Assembly (NCBI RefSeq): GCF_018614975.1 | Contig: NZ_JAGGNR010000039.1 | Span: 1 to 64,000, forward strand | DNA: 64,000 nt | Direction of reading: 5' to 3' | DNA from: Paenibacillus polymyxa | GTDB taxonomy: Bacteria > Bacillota > Bacilli > Paenibacillales > Paenibacillaceae | Part shown: piece after piece, positions 42,292 through 51,356 of the stretch | Layout of the letters: each line of letters starts with the position of its first letter | How positions within the stretch are numbered: position 1 is the first letter of the stretch | Program-made: the position numbers and the translations under genes | Notes under the pieces: generated by a model | What the model was told of the DNA's origin: nothing | The model's database searches: none | What the model saw: only the letters and a program-made list of their open reading frames with translations

Positions 42292-43002
42292 ATGAATAAA
42301 AAAGTGCTGGTGGTTGATGACGAATCAAGTATCGTCAGTGCCATTGCTTACGCGCTGCGGCGCGAAGGATATGAAGTAGAGACTGCAAGTGACGGCGAAG
42401 AGGCCTTGGTCAAGGTCGCATCGTTTCACCCACAGGTGATGATTCTGGACGTGATGATGCCAAGGCTTGATGGATACGGCGTATGCCGCAGGCTGGAGGA
42501 CCGCGAGGATATCGGCATTATTTTGCTGACTGTCAAAAATGATATCGTAGACAAGATCGTTGGCTTGGAAATGGGCGCCGATGATTACATGACCAAACCA
42601 TTCGAGATCCGTGAACTGCTGGCAAGGGTGAAAGCACTCATGCGCCGTGTTGAGAAAAGCAGTCCACCACCTGACGATTCGAAGAATCAGGCCATCGTGA
42701 ATGGCACACTGCGTATTCATGTTGCTCACCGCACGGTGACCGTGAATGAGGAAAAGCTGGATCTGACACCAAAAGAGTTCGATCTGCTGACCATTCTCAT
42801 GTCCAATCCTGAGCGGGTGTACACACGAGACGATCTGCTGGATCAGGTCTGGGGCATGGAATATACAGGTGGCACACGGACCGTGGACATTCACATTCAG
42901 CGTTTGCGCAAAAAAATCGGAGATACGGATCAGCAAAAATTGCAGACCGTATACGGGATTGGCTACAAAGCATCTGCCCCTGATACAGGCGGGCCCATAT
43001 GA
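42292..43002 (+). CDS. OmpR/PhoB-family response regulator
   Basis: A 236-aa response regulator. The receiver domain has KVLVVDDESSIVSAIAYALR, the phosphoacceptor in VMILDVMMPRLDGYG and MTKPFEIREL. The winged-helix effector has LTPKEFDLLTILMSNPERVY and GTRTVDIHIQRLRKKIG. ATG 42292 is 8 bases after AGAGGAT; an ATG nine bases earlier overlaps the site. Its gene overlaps the kinase gene as ATGA. Confidence 0.9.
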   Translation: MNKKVLVVDDESSIVSAIAYALRREGYEVETASDGEEALVKVASFHPQVMILDVMMPRLDGYGVCRRLEDREDIGIILLTVKNDIVDKIVGLEMGADDYMTKPFEIRELLARVKALMRRVEKSSPPPDDSKNQAIVNGTLRIHVAHRTVTVNEEKLDLTPKEFDLLTILMSNPERVYTRDDLLDQVWGMEYTGGTRTVDIHIQRLRKKIGDTDQQKLQTVYGIGYKASAPDTGGPI

Positions 43003-44489
43003 GAGTCAGCATCAAGCTGAAGTTCAGTGTTTTTCTGGCAGCCTTGCTTATCCTGACCGTGGTGGTGCTCAGTTCACTGGTCCTGCGCGGTATTGAACGC
43101 AATCAGCAGTCACAGATAGAAGGTATTTTATCACAGCAGACACGGCTGGTGAATCTGAATGTGAGACAGTCCTACTATACGGAGTCCGTTCATCTCGATC
43201 AGGACGTTTTTTTACAGCGAAATGGCCGCAGGCTGGCACAGGAACTGGCCAACTCTACCGGATTGCCAATAGCACTCTATAACATGACAGGCCAGCAGGT
43301 GGGAGCATCCTTCGCCTCCAGCGAGAGTGAACTCGTTCAGGAAACGTTAGACTATGCACTGCAAAATAAAATTGCCTATCATGAACAAGGGGACACCCTG
43401 CTCTACGCTGCACCATTGGACGGCCCGGATGGGCAGATGGGAGCAGTGTGGATACAATATCCTGTCCAGAGCTACCATGAATTCTATACTCGCATCCTTC
43501 AACTGTTCACATGGGCAGGGATTGCGGTTGTTGCGCTGAGCTTCATATTAGGTTATCTGTTCTACAATCGGTTTGCCGTTGCGATTGCCCGGCTGAAGAA
43601 GTCCGCAGATTCCATTCGCGAAGGGAATTACATTACGGAGTCTCCTGTAAGGAGTAAGGATGAATTGGGAGAGCTGGGGCAGGGCATTTATTATATGAGT
43701 ACATCCATTCAGCAAAATATCACAGCCATGCATGCGGAGCAGCAGAAGTTACAACTGGCGATTGAGAAACTTCAGGCGCTGGAACAGCAGCAGAAACAAT
43801 ACATCGGTAACATCAGCCATGAGTTCAAGACACCGCTAACATCGATCAAAGCTTATGTGGAGCTGCTCGACATGTATAAAGATGATCCGCAACTGCTTGA
43901 TGATGCCACAAGTAACATTGGCAAAGAAACGGAGCGGCTGTACGAGATGGTAGAAAAAGTACTGCATTTATCTGCCTTGGAGAAGTATGACTTCGAGAAC
44001 CAGGCCGAAGATGTAGAGGTCAGCGCTCTACTGAAGGATGCCTGTGGCCGGATGCGTGGGAAAGCGGAGAAGTTTGCGCTGAACATGGAACTGGATCTTG
44101 AACCGGCGGTGATCCGCAGCGATCGGGAGAGTCTTATGCATATTTTCATCAACATGCTGGATAATGCCATCAAATATAACGTTCCGGATGGTGTGATCCG
44201 GGTGGAGAACGAACTGCGGATGCAGAAGCGTCAAGCGGTCATTCGCATCTACAACTCGGGTACGCCGATTCCGGAAGAGGCGCGGGAGAAGATTTTTGAA
44301 CCCTTTTACACTGTGAACAAAGACAGAGCCAGAACAACGGGCGGAACCGGACTCGGACTATCTCTCGTGAAGCAGTTTGTTGAAAAACAGGGCGGTACAA
44401 TCACCTTACTTCCAAGCAGTACGGGCGATTCGCAGAATGGAGAAGGTGTGACCTTCCAACTCGTATTTCCTTTGGCTGATTCAAGTTAA
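42999..44489 (+). CDS. sensor histidine kinase, partner of the OmpR-type regulator
   Basis: A 496-aa membrane kinase. Helices at residues 6-28 and about 164-187 flank an extracytoplasmic sensor domain. A HAMP domain follows (AIARLKKSADSIREGNYITE), then a coiled coil. The HisKA motif is YIGNISHEFKTPLTSIKAYV, and the ATPase boxes are MLDNAIKYN, IFEPFY and GGTGLGLSLVKQFVE. A lipoprotein gene follows 84 bases later and may be the regulated output. The signal is unknown. Confidence 0.9.
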   Translation: MRVSIKLKFSVFLAALLILTVVVLSSLVLRGIERNQQSQIEGILSQQTRLVNLNVRQSYYTESVHLDQDVFLQRNGRRLAQELANSTGLPIALYNMTGQQVGASFASSESELVQETLDYALQNKIAYHEQGDTLLYAAPLDGPDGQMGAVWIQYPVQSYHEFYTRILQLFTWAGIAVVALSFILGYLFYNRFAVAIARLKKSADSIREGNYITESPVRSKDELGELGQGIYYMSTSIQQNITAMHAEQQKLQLAIEKLQALEQQQKQYIGNISHEFKTPLTSIKAYVELLDMYKDDPQLLDDATSNIGKETERLYEMVEKVLHLSALEKYDFENQAEDVEVSALLKDACGRMRGKAEKFALNMELDLEPAVIRSDRESLMHIFINMLDNAIKYNVPDGVIRVENELRMQKRQAVIRIYNSGTPIPEEAREKIFEPFYTVNKDRARTTGGTGLGLSLVKQFVEKQGGTITLLPSSTGDSQNGEGVTFQLVFPLADSS

Positions 44490-44573
44490 CAAGTTCGAAA
44501 CAAGTCTGAATAACTTTGGAAGTATGCGATGTGTATGCTTGGTCTATAGCAAGAGAAACCAGGGGGGACCATC

Positions 44574-45680
44574 ATGAATTGGAAACAAGCAGCTTGGGGC
44601 ACGTTCGGAGCCATTGCCCTGTTAACGATAGCAGCATGCGGGGGAACAACAGACCCGGGGGGCAACACACAAGGTGGGAAAACGGGCACCGATATTACAG
44701 TCAAAGATAATACCAACACGTCCGTGTACCAGAGCTTCAAGCTGGAGAAAATCGATAAACTTCCGAATATGCGCGGGATCGCATGGCTAAGTGACGACTG
44801 GATTGTATCCGACAAGGAGAACAAGTCCTTGAAACCCGTCACGGTTGAAGGTCAGGAAAGATACCCGCATAACTTATATATGTATGATCTGACGAAAGGC
44901 ACAGACACACCACTCAAGGAAAGTGAAGCCAGCCTGGGTGCACCGCTGGTGTCACCGGATGGTCAGTACCTGTTCTACCGGGAGCCGGAGGAAAATACGG
45001 GCAAAGGCTACTTTCTGAACCTGCATAACGGGGAGACAACCCCTGCTGGTAAGGAGGATGGATTCATACAAGAGGGCGCATGGCTGGATAATGAACATGT
45101 TGTTTTCCCCAATATGAAAGGTGATCTGATCTCGGCAAGTGTGGATGGCACAACGAAGGTACTGGTGGAGACAGGCAATTTCAATGTGCGGAGTATCGAG
45201 GTGTCAGGCAATATGCTCTATTATATTACGGGTGAAGACGGCCAGCTGAATGCATACGATGCGAAGACGGGTGACGTGAAACAGGTGCTGAAAAGTGTGG
45301 AGTGGGTCATCCCTTCTAATGATGGAACAAGGCTTGCGATTGTGAAAAGAACAGCGGATACCAAACGGGCGCTGGTGCTCACCGATCTGGAAGGCAATGA
45401 GAAGGCTACGCTCGCCAGAGGCACACAGATTTTCGGCACAAGCTGGTCGGGTGATGATTCCAAGATTGCGTATACGATCAATTCCGAGAATGATAATGAG
45501 AAAGGGCTGTTTGTCTCTAACACGGAGTCGGCAGAACAGTTCCAGATCTCGGCGGATATGGACAACGCGTCTGACCCACTCGCCTGGAGCCCGGAAGGCA
45601 ATAAGATCCTGTTATCGCAGGCGGTATTAGAAAACGAATCGTATCACTTTGTAACCTCAGTCATTACGATCTCGGAGTAG
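44574..45680 (+). CDS. lipoprotein with TolB-like beta-propeller repeats
   Basis: A 368-aa exported lipoprotein. The lipobox is TIAAC (Cys near residue 22), followed by a Gly/Thr linker. The rest contains WD40-like TolB strands with the usual closing words, such as LVSPDGQYLFYREPE, VIPSNDGTRLAIVKR, WSGDDSKIAYTINSE and WSPEGNKILLSQ. No catalytic site is seen. CAGGGGGGACC precedes the ATG. Its place directly after a two-component system suggests an envelope role under that system. Confidence 0.78.
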   Translation: MNWKQAAWGTFGAIALLTIAACGGTTDPGGNTQGGKTGTDITVKDNTNTSVYQSFKLEKIDKLPNMRGIAWLSDDWIVSDKENKSLKPVTVEGQERYPHNLYMYDLTKGTDTPLKESEASLGAPLVSPDGQYLFYREPEENTGKGYFLNLHNGETTPAGKEDGFIQEGAWLDNEHVVFPNMKGDLISASVDGTTKVLVETGNFNVRSIEVSGNMLYYITGEDGQLNAYDAKTGDVKQVLKSVEWVIPSNDGTRLAIVKRTADTKRALVLTDLEGNEKATLARGTQIFGTSWSGDDSKIAYTINSENDNEKGLFVSNTESAEQFQISADMDNASDPLAWSPEGNKILLSQAVLENESYHFVTSVITISE

Positions 45681-45797
45681 GATGATTGTTGCAGACAGAT
45701 ATGTTCCATATCTTTCATCCCTTTCTATACATTTATATTGACTAAGCTATTCCGCTTCCGATAAACTAGAATGCAGGAATAAAGGTCGAATGTCAGG

Positions 45798-45842
45798 CAG
45801 CAGTTCGAGACGATGTTTCGGGCGGCTGTTTATTTTCTTTTT
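45798..45842 (+). terminator. terminator after the propeller lipoprotein
   Basis: CAGCAGTTCGA (45798-45808) pairs with TCGGGCGGCTG (45818-45828) with G-T pairs and one mismatch, followed by a T-rich tail. Confidence 0.65.
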
Positions 45843-45919
45843 AACAGTAAGGGTGCAACGTAGTCGTCTTGCCGGATGATCCGGCTAATAACAACATGGA
45901 ATAGGAACAGGTGATATAC

Positions 45920-46807
45920 ATGTGTAACAGCGCGTACCGCGTGCTTTTATATTATAAGTTCGTGAAGATTGAAGACCCCGAGACGTTTACACAAGAGCAT
46001 CTGCAATACTGCAAGGACCTGGGTGTGAAAGGCCGTATTCTAATCGCATCCGAAGGTATTAACGGTACGGTATCCGGAACGCCTGAACAGACGGAACAGT
46101 ATATGAAAGACATGCATGCAAACCCGCTGTTCAGCGATATGGTGTTCAAGATTGATGATGTGGAAGAGCATGCGTTCAAAAAAATCTTTGTTCGTCACAA
46201 AGCAGAGCTGGTAACGTTCCGCGTGGACGAAGATCTTGATCCAAATGTGATTAGCGGCAAACGCCTTTCACCGAAGGAGTTCCATGAACATCTGCAACGT
46301 GATGACGTCATCGTTATTGATGGTCGCAATGATTATGAATACGAAATTGGTCACTTCCGCGGGGCCATCCGTCCAGATGTTGAGTCGTTCCGTGAGTTTC
46401 CGGAGTGGATTCGGGAGAACCTGGGTGACATGAAGGACAAAACGATCATTACGTACTGCACTGGCGGCATTCGCTGCGAGAAGCTGACCGGGTTCATGAT
46501 CAATGAAGGCTTCCAGGACGTGGCTCAACTGGACGGCGGTATTGTCACGTACGGTAAAGACCCTGAAGTACAAGGCCATCTGTTCGATGGCAAGTGTTAC
46601 GTGTTTGACGAGCGGATCTCTGTACCGATTAACCGGACAGAAGAGGATATTGTCATTGCCAGCTGTTATCACTGTGGAACGACACATGACCGATATATTA
46701 ATTGTCCAACCTGCAACCTGCAGCATGTAAGTTGTGAGGATTGCGAAGAGACGCATAACCGCTTTTGCTCGGATGCCTGCCGGGAGGCAGCACCGGTACA
46801 CGCATAA
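45920..46807 (+). CDS. trhO: tRNA uridine(34) hydroxylase (rhodanese-like)
   Basis: A 295-aa protein of the YceA/TrhO family, which hydroxylates U34 of certain tRNAs in an oxygen-dependent step towards (c)mo5U. An N-terminal acylphosphatase-like domain (KGRILIASEGINGTVSGTPE) leads to a rhodanese domain with VIDGRNDYEYEIGHF and the active Cys in YCTGGIRCEKLTGFM. A Cys-rich tail (CYHCGTTHDRYINCPTCN and later CEDCEE) looks like a zinc site. ATG 45920 follows AGGTGA by 5 bases. Confidence 0.87.
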   Translation: MCNSAYRVLLYYKFVKIEDPETFTQEHLQYCKDLGVKGRILIASEGINGTVSGTPEQTEQYMKDMHANPLFSDMVFKIDDVEEHAFKKIFVRHKAELVTFRVDEDLDPNVISGKRLSPKEFHEHLQRDDVIVIDGRNDYEYEIGHFRGAIRPDVESFREFPEWIRENLGDMKDKTIITYCTGGIRCEKLTGFMINEGFQDVAQLDGGIVTYGKDPEVQGHLFDGKCYVFDERISVPINRTEEDIVIASCYHCGTTHDRYINCPTCNLQHVSCEDCEETHNRFCSDACREAAPVHA

Positions 46808-46819
46808 GCAGGAGAGCAG

Positions 46820-47467
46820 GTGCTGATCGTGAAGCGCGAAGAGGAACGAACGACGCGTGAACGGATTTTGTTCATGCTGAAGCAGCAAGGTACATTGACC
46901 GCGAGGGAAATGACAGCTGATCTGGGTCTGACCGGCATGGCCATTCGCCGTCATCTGACGGCGCTGGAGCAGGACGGCTGGATCGAGGTTCGGGAGGCCA
47001 GGGCTACGGCCGGACGTCCGTCCTCGGTGTACCAACTGACGGTACGCGGGGACAGCTTTTTCCCAAAATCATATTCGTCCCTTACGCTGGAACTGCTTGA
47101 AGAATTGTCTGACTCAGCCGGGAGCGGTGTGGTGGACGCATTGTTCGAGAGTCGCCGGGACAAGCTGCTTCGTAGCGGATTGCCACAGATGGAGGGCCAG
47201 GATCTGGCCGGACGGGTGGAGGAACTCGCGCGAATTCAGAATGCCAACGGATATATGGCGGATGCGTCCAGAGATGCAGATGGAACCTACGTCATTACGG
47301 AAATGAACTGCCCGATTGTGCAAGTCGCGAGTGTCTACAAGCAGGCTTGCCGCTGTGAACTCGAACTGTTTCGCTCGCTGCTTCAAGCCGAGGTGGAGCG
47401 TACTGAATGTTATGCCGATGGCGGCAAAAGGTGCAAATATGAGATTCGCGAAGCGTCGGGGAATTAA
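46820..47467 (+). CDS. SufR-like iron-sulfur/metal-sensing transcriptional regulator
   Basis: A 215-aa regulator. The N-terminal winged helix is TRERILFMLKQQGTLTAREM, then LTGMAIRRHLTALEQDGW and a wing ending GRPSSVYQLT. The C-terminal domain carries cysteines at 164, 177, 179, 197 and 205, in NCPIVQVA, QACRCELE, ERTECY and GKRCKYEI. This layout matches SufR-type DeoR/ArsR-like proteins, in which C-terminal cysteines hold an Fe-S cluster. It lies 12 bases after trhO and is probably cotranscribed. Its target is not evident. Confidence 0.82.
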   Translation: MLIVKREEERTTRERILFMLKQQGTLTAREMTADLGLTGMAIRRHLTALEQDGWIEVREARATAGRPSSVYQLTVRGDSFFPKSYSSLTLELLEELSDSAGSGVVDALFESRRDKLLRSGLPQMEGQDLAGRVEELARIQNANGYMADASRDADGTYVITEMNCPIVQVASVYKQACRCELELFRSLLQAEVERTECYADGGKRCKYEIREASGN

Positions 47468-47481
47468 CTGGTTTATACAAA

Positions 47482-47519
47482 AGAGATTGTTTCGATTTGT
47501 CGAAATAGTCTCTTTTTTT
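47482..47519 (+). terminator. terminator of the trhO unit
   Basis: A 13-bp stem with two G-T pairs (47482-47494 with 47501-47513) is followed by seven T. Confidence 0.9.
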
Positions 47520-47625
47520 GAATAAAAATGACGTAAACACGTTATTTTATAGTAAGATGCGTGATATAATTTGAAATAACATCCAGATGTTTTATACATA
47601 ACTCAATATTAGATGGGAGGCGTTA

Positions 47626-47958
47626 ATGATGCACGAACCCGAACCGGCTTTGAAAAAGGCCATGAATCTATTGAAGGAACTGAGCGAGGATGAAGAGTTC
47701 CGTCAACAATATGAAGCACGTCAAAAGTTTTTACGGGATCAAGTATCCATGATGGAAGGCGCACGAGAAGAGGGTCTCAAAAAAGGCATGGAGGAAGGAA
47801 TTCAAAAAGGAATCGAAGAAGGGATCAAAGAGGGTGAAGCTGAGAGCAAGCGGAAAATCGCAATGAATATGCTCAATTTAGGTCTTGATCGAGAGACCAT
47901 TGTCAAAGCGACGAGACTAACCTCTGCTGAAGTGAAAGCAATCCAGCAAGAAAAATAA
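47626..47958 (+). CDS. orphan RpnS-like C-terminal domain protein
   Basis: A 110-aa protein that aligns with only the C-terminal third of the rpn product: EPALKKAMNLLKELSEDEEF, MMEGAREEGLKKGMEEG and LGLDRETIVKATRLTSAEVK. The nuclease core is absent. The upstream bases read in frame as R-W-E-A-L before the ATG, the Rpn coding sequence that supplies the GGGAGG ribosome binding site, and a stop (TAA, 47599-47601) closes the frame above it. An extended -10 (TGATATAAT, 47562-47570) matches that of the rpn gene. It is either the remnant of a decayed rpn gene or a retained stand-alone inhibitor. Confidence 0.72.
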   Translation: MMHEPEPALKKAMNLLKELSEDEEFRQQYEARQKFLRDQVSMMEGAREEGLKKGMEEGIQKGIEEGIKEGEAESKRKIAMNMLNLGLDRETIVKATRLTSAEVKAIQQEK

Positions 47959-47972
47959 GCTATATATACTAG

Positions 47973-48003
47973 GCAACTCGCATAACTTGCGGGTTGCTTT
48001 TTT
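47973..48003 (+). terminator. terminator of the orphan rpnS-like gene
   Basis: GCAACTCGCA (47973-47982) pairs with TGCGGGTTGC (47988-47997) with one G-T pair, followed by six T. The remaining bases to 48279 show only a small CCCCT/AGGGG hairpin near 48085 and no gene or recognised riboswitch. Confidence 0.9.
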
Positions 48004-48279
48004 GCCGTTATGTAATGTTTCCTATCACATCATACGATGAAACTAAATTGGAAGCGGTTCAACCATTGACGGATATCGGGAGGCCCCTTAATATTAGGGG
48101 AACAATAAAACACCAACACGGGTCATGGACTTCAGTCGCATGAGAAAAGTCTATATTTGTCTGCTTTTGTCGATCAAAGCAACAATGCGTTGAAGCGTTC
48201 GTTTTGTCCCGCCCTATCGTGTCAATGGAATCTCGATAAGGGTAACCACATTTTATAAGATGGAGAGGGGTTCTCACAC

Positions 48280-49329
48280 ATGAAAAAGAAATTTTGGATG
48301 TCACTGATGATGGTTGCTTCAATGATCGTTGCAGCAGGTTGCGGAAATAACAGCGGTACAGGCTCGGAATCCGAAGGATCAGGGACTACAACAGGTGGAG
48401 GCAGCGAGGAAAAATCATATCAGATTGCTATCTCCCAGATTGTTGAACATCCATCTTTGGATGCTACACGTGAAGGATTCATCGCAGCCCTGAAGGAAGC
48501 AGGCATTGAAGAGAACAAAAACCTCAAAATTGATTACAATAACGCGCAAGGTGATTCGACGAACAACCTGTCCATTGCACAGAAAATCTCGGGTGATTCC
48601 AAAAATGATCTCGTACTCGGCATCGCAACACCATCTGCGCTGGCGCTGGCTCAACAAGTGAAGGACAAGCCATTGTTGTTCGCAGCGGTGACAGACCCAC
48701 TGGGTGCCAAACTGGTGAGCGATATGGACAAGCCGGGCGGCAATGTTACAGGTGCATCGGATACGAATCCGGAGGCTATTGTACAATTGGCTGACTTTAT
48801 CGCTAAAAATCTGCCGGATGTGAAAACGGTGGGCTTGGTCATTAACGAAGGTGAACCAAATGCGGTGGTTATGGCAGATAACGCAGAAAAAGCGCTGGCA
48901 ACACATAATATCAAGCTGGTGAAAGCACCAGTTACGAATACATCTGAAGTAAAACAGGCAACGGATTCCCTCGTTGGCAAAGTAGACGCTTTCTACATTA
49001 CGCTTGATAACTCTGTCGTGAGTGCGGTTGATACGATCATCCAAACGGCGAACAGCAACAAAATTCCGTTCTTCTCCAGTGATCGGGATACCGTAGAAAA
49101 AGGAGCTTTCGCAACGGTTGGCTTCAAATATTATGACCACGGATATCAGGTTGGAGAGATGGCTGCGGACATTCTGAAAAATGGTACGAATCCTGGTGAT
49201 ATGAAAGTCACCGTTCCGGACAAACTGGATCTGATCCTGAACCTGAAAGCGGCTGAAGCCCAGGGCATTACGGTTACGGATGAGATGAAAGCGGAAGTAA
49301 AAGACCAGGAAAACAACATTATTCAATGA
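48280..49329 (+). CDS. TrpX-like ABC transporter substrate-binding lipoprotein
   Basis: A periplasmic-binding-like lipoprotein of 349 aa (ABC_sub_bind, COG2984 type). The lipobox is VAAGC, followed by a Gly/Ser/Thr linker. The fold motifs are YQIAISQIVEHPSLDATREG, DLVLGIATPSALALAQ, LLFAAVTDPLGAKLV and GGNVTGASDTNP, highly characteristic of this family. Related streptococcal TrpXYZ systems are linked to tryptophan, but the ligand here is unknown. GGAGAGGGG precedes the ATG. The permease and ATPase follow. Confidence 0.88.
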   Translation: MKKKFWMSLMMVASMIVAAGCGNNSGTGSESEGSGTTTGGGSEEKSYQIAISQIVEHPSLDATREGFIAALKEAGIEENKNLKIDYNNAQGDSTNNLSIAQKISGDSKNDLVLGIATPSALALAQQVKDKPLLFAAVTDPLGAKLVSDMDKPGGNVTGASDTNPEAIVQLADFIAKNLPDVKTVGLVINEGEPNAVVMADNAEKALATHNIKLVKAPVTNTSEVKQATDSLVGKVDAFYITLDNSVVSAVDTIIQTANSNKIPFFSSDRDTVEKGAFATVGFKYYDHGYQVGEMAADILKNGTNPGDMKVTVPDKLDLILNLKAAEAQGITVTDEMKAEVKDQENNIIQ

Positions 49330-49440
49330 GTTATGAGATTGATTCAATAATCTGACCGGAGTGTAATCCGGCAGAATGGATGCGAGGCGAACATGCAACG
49401 GGTTCGCCTCATTCTTTTCGATAGACAGGGAGGAAGTAGC

Positions 49441-50364
49441 GTGAATATAAGCTGGAATTCAATTGAAGGGGCGATCGAGCTAGGACTGTTATATGCCCTG
49501 ATGGCACTAGGCGTGTATATTACGTTCCGCATACTCGATTTTCCTGACCTTACCGTAGACGGAAGTTTTACAACAGGAGGCGCAATCGCGGCGGTTATGA
49601 TCTCCAATGACTTCTCTCCTTGGCTCGCTTGTTTGGCGGCAATGGCTGGAGGCATAGTGGCTGGGGCATGTACAGGTCTGCTGCATACCAAAGGCAAAAT
49701 TAACGGATTGTTATCCGGTATTTTGATGATGATCGCCCTGTACTCTATAAATATGCGTATTTTAGGCGGGGCACCGAATAAATCTATTATGGGCATGGAT
49801 AATCCATTCTCGGGTGAACATGTTATGGTGCTCATTATCATCGTTGTGCTGGTGTTTAAAATCATGCTCGATCTGTTCATGAAAACAGATATTGGACTTG
49901 CGCTTCGCGCAACAGGTGATAACAAACGTATGATCCGCAGCTTTGGGGCAAATACGGATGTGACAACCATTGTTGGTGTCAGTCTATCCAATGGACTGGT
50001 TGCCCTGTCTGGTGCATTTATTGCACAGCAAGCGGGCTTTGCGGACATCACGATGGGCATCGGTATGATTGTTATTGGACTGGCTTCGGTGATTATCGGT
50101 GAAGCTATTCTCGGAGCAAGAACGGTATTCTGGGCCACACTAGCGGCTGTTGTTGGTTCAATTATTTACCGGATCGTCGTTGCATTAGCACTGGAAGTCG
50201 ACTGGTTCAACACGTCCGATCTCAAGCTGATCACCGCTGTCATTGTTATTATTGCTCTGGTGTTCCCTTCCTTGCGGCGCTCCATGAAGCAGCGAAATCT
50301 GGCTCGCAAACGAACCGAAGAGTTGATGCGGTCAGCGGGTCAACAGATGAAGGGAGGTATGTGA
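49441..50364 (+). CDS. TrpY-like ABC transporter permease
   Basis: A permease of 307 aa of the branched-chain-like (COG4120) type with eight or more helices. It has YALMALGVYITFRILDFPDL, the DGSFTTGGAIAA segment and the cytoplasmic loop GLALRATGDNKRMIRSFGAN. GTG 49441 follows CAGGGAGG by about 8 bases; an ATG at 49393 has no such site. It overlaps the region before the ATPase start. Confidence 0.88.
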   Translation: MNISWNSIEGAIELGLLYALMALGVYITFRILDFPDLTVDGSFTTGGAIAAVMISNDFSPWLACLAAMAGGIVAGACTGLLHTKGKINGLLSGILMMIALYSINMRILGGAPNKSIMGMDNPFSGEHVMVLIIIVVLVFKIMLDLFMKTDIGLALRATGDNKRMIRSFGANTDVTTIVGVSLSNGLVALSGAFIAQQAGFADITMGIGMIVIGLASVIIGEAILGARTVFWATLAAVVGSIIYRIVVALALEVDWFNTSDLKLITAVIVIIALVFPSLRRSMKQRNLARKRTEELMRSAGQQMKGGM

Positions 50365-50366
50365 TC

Positions 50367-51161
50367 ATGCTGGAGATTACACAAGTCACCAAGCTGTTCA
50401 ACCCAGGCACGACGGATGAGAAGACCGCACTGGTTGGTGTGAACCTGACGATGAATCAAGGAGACTTTGTGACGGTGATTGGCAGTAACGGAGCCGGAAA
50501 ATCCACGCTGATGAACATTATCTCGGGTGTGATGAAGCCAGATATGGGTGATGTATTGATCAATGACCGCTCCATTAAAAATCTGCCGGAGCATAAACGA
50601 AGCAGCTGGATTGGCCGGGTGTTTCAGGACCCGATGGCAGGAACAGCACCACATATGTCCATTGAAGAAAATATGGCGATGGCATACAAACGTGGCAAAG
50701 GACGCGGCCTGGGGTTCGGAGTTACCCGTGCCAGACGTGAGATTTTCAACACGCAACTGGAGAAGCTGGGAATCGGACTGGAAAAGCGACTTAACGCGAA
50801 AATCGGTCTGTTGTCTGGCGGGGAGCGGCAGGCACTCAGTCTGTTGATGGCTACGTTTACCCAGCCGCAGATTTTGTTATTGGATGAGCATACGGCAGCC
50901 CTTGACCCTTCACGTGCCGAACTGATCACGGAACTGACGGAGACACTTGTGCGTGAGATGAGACTGACTACATTGATGGTGACGCACAATATGGAGCAGG
51001 CCATTCGTCTGGGTAACCGTCTGATCATGATGGACAAAGGCCGAATTATTCTGGATGTCAGCGAAGAGCGTAAACGTACGTTGACTGTACCTGAGTTGCT
51101 TGGTGAATTCGAACGGATTAGCGGCAAAAAAATGGCAGATGATCGTGTCGTGCTGGGTTAA
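50367..51161 (+). CDS. TrpZ-like ABC transporter ATPase
   Basis: An ATPase of 264 aa (COG1101). Walker A is GSNGAGKST, the Q-loop is GRVFQDPMAG, the signature is LSGGERQA, Walker B is ILLLDEHTAALDP, and the switch is VTHNM. The His after DE (DEHTAALD) is typical of this subfamily. ATG 50367 is 8-10 bases after AGGGAGG; GTG 50361 is closer and overlaps the previous stop. Confidence 0.9.
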   Translation: MLEITQVTKLFNPGTTDEKTALVGVNLTMNQGDFVTVIGSNGAGKSTLMNIISGVMKPDMGDVLINDRSIKNLPEHKRSSWIGRVFQDPMAGTAPHMSIEENMAMAYKRGKGRGLGFGVTRARREIFNTQLEKLGIGLEKRLNAKIGLLSGGERQALSLLMATFTQPQILLLDEHTAALDPSRAELITELTETLVREMRLTTLMVTHNMEQAIRLGNRLIMMDKGRIILDVSEERKRTLTVPELLGEFERISGKKMADDRVVLG

Positions 51162-51241
51162 GAGACAAGGGAATACTTGTTGGAAGAAAAGATATACGTA
51201 GCTTGATCTACAATCTAAGCCAGCTATAAGATAGACGATAA

Positions 51242-51269
51242 AAACCTTTTGCGTTCTCGCAAAGGGTTT
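51242..51269 (+). terminator. hairpin after the TrpXYZ-like operon
   Basis: AAACCTTTTGCG (51242-51253) pairs with CGCAAAGGGTTT (51258-51269) with one G-T pair. The T tail is short (TTTCTGT). Confidence 0.65.
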
Positions 51270-51356
51270 CTGTGGTATGTTGAACACGTTGAAGAAAATG
51301 GAATGAATCTATACGATTTCGGATTAGCGCATTATACATCGTAGGAGGAACCAGGC

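Noticed and set aside
48004..48279. T-box or other riboswitch before the TrpX-like gene
   Set aside because: Related tryptophan-linked systems can have a T-box, but no AGGGTGG-type core or tryptophan-specifier hairpin was found, only a small CCCCT/AGGGG hairpin.
48415..49398. Long open frame on the minus strand (327 codons) opposite the TrpX-like gene
   Set aside because: It is the mirror of a well-supported lipoprotein gene, has no ribosome binding site, and its translation is Phe/Arg/Cys-rich with no domain.
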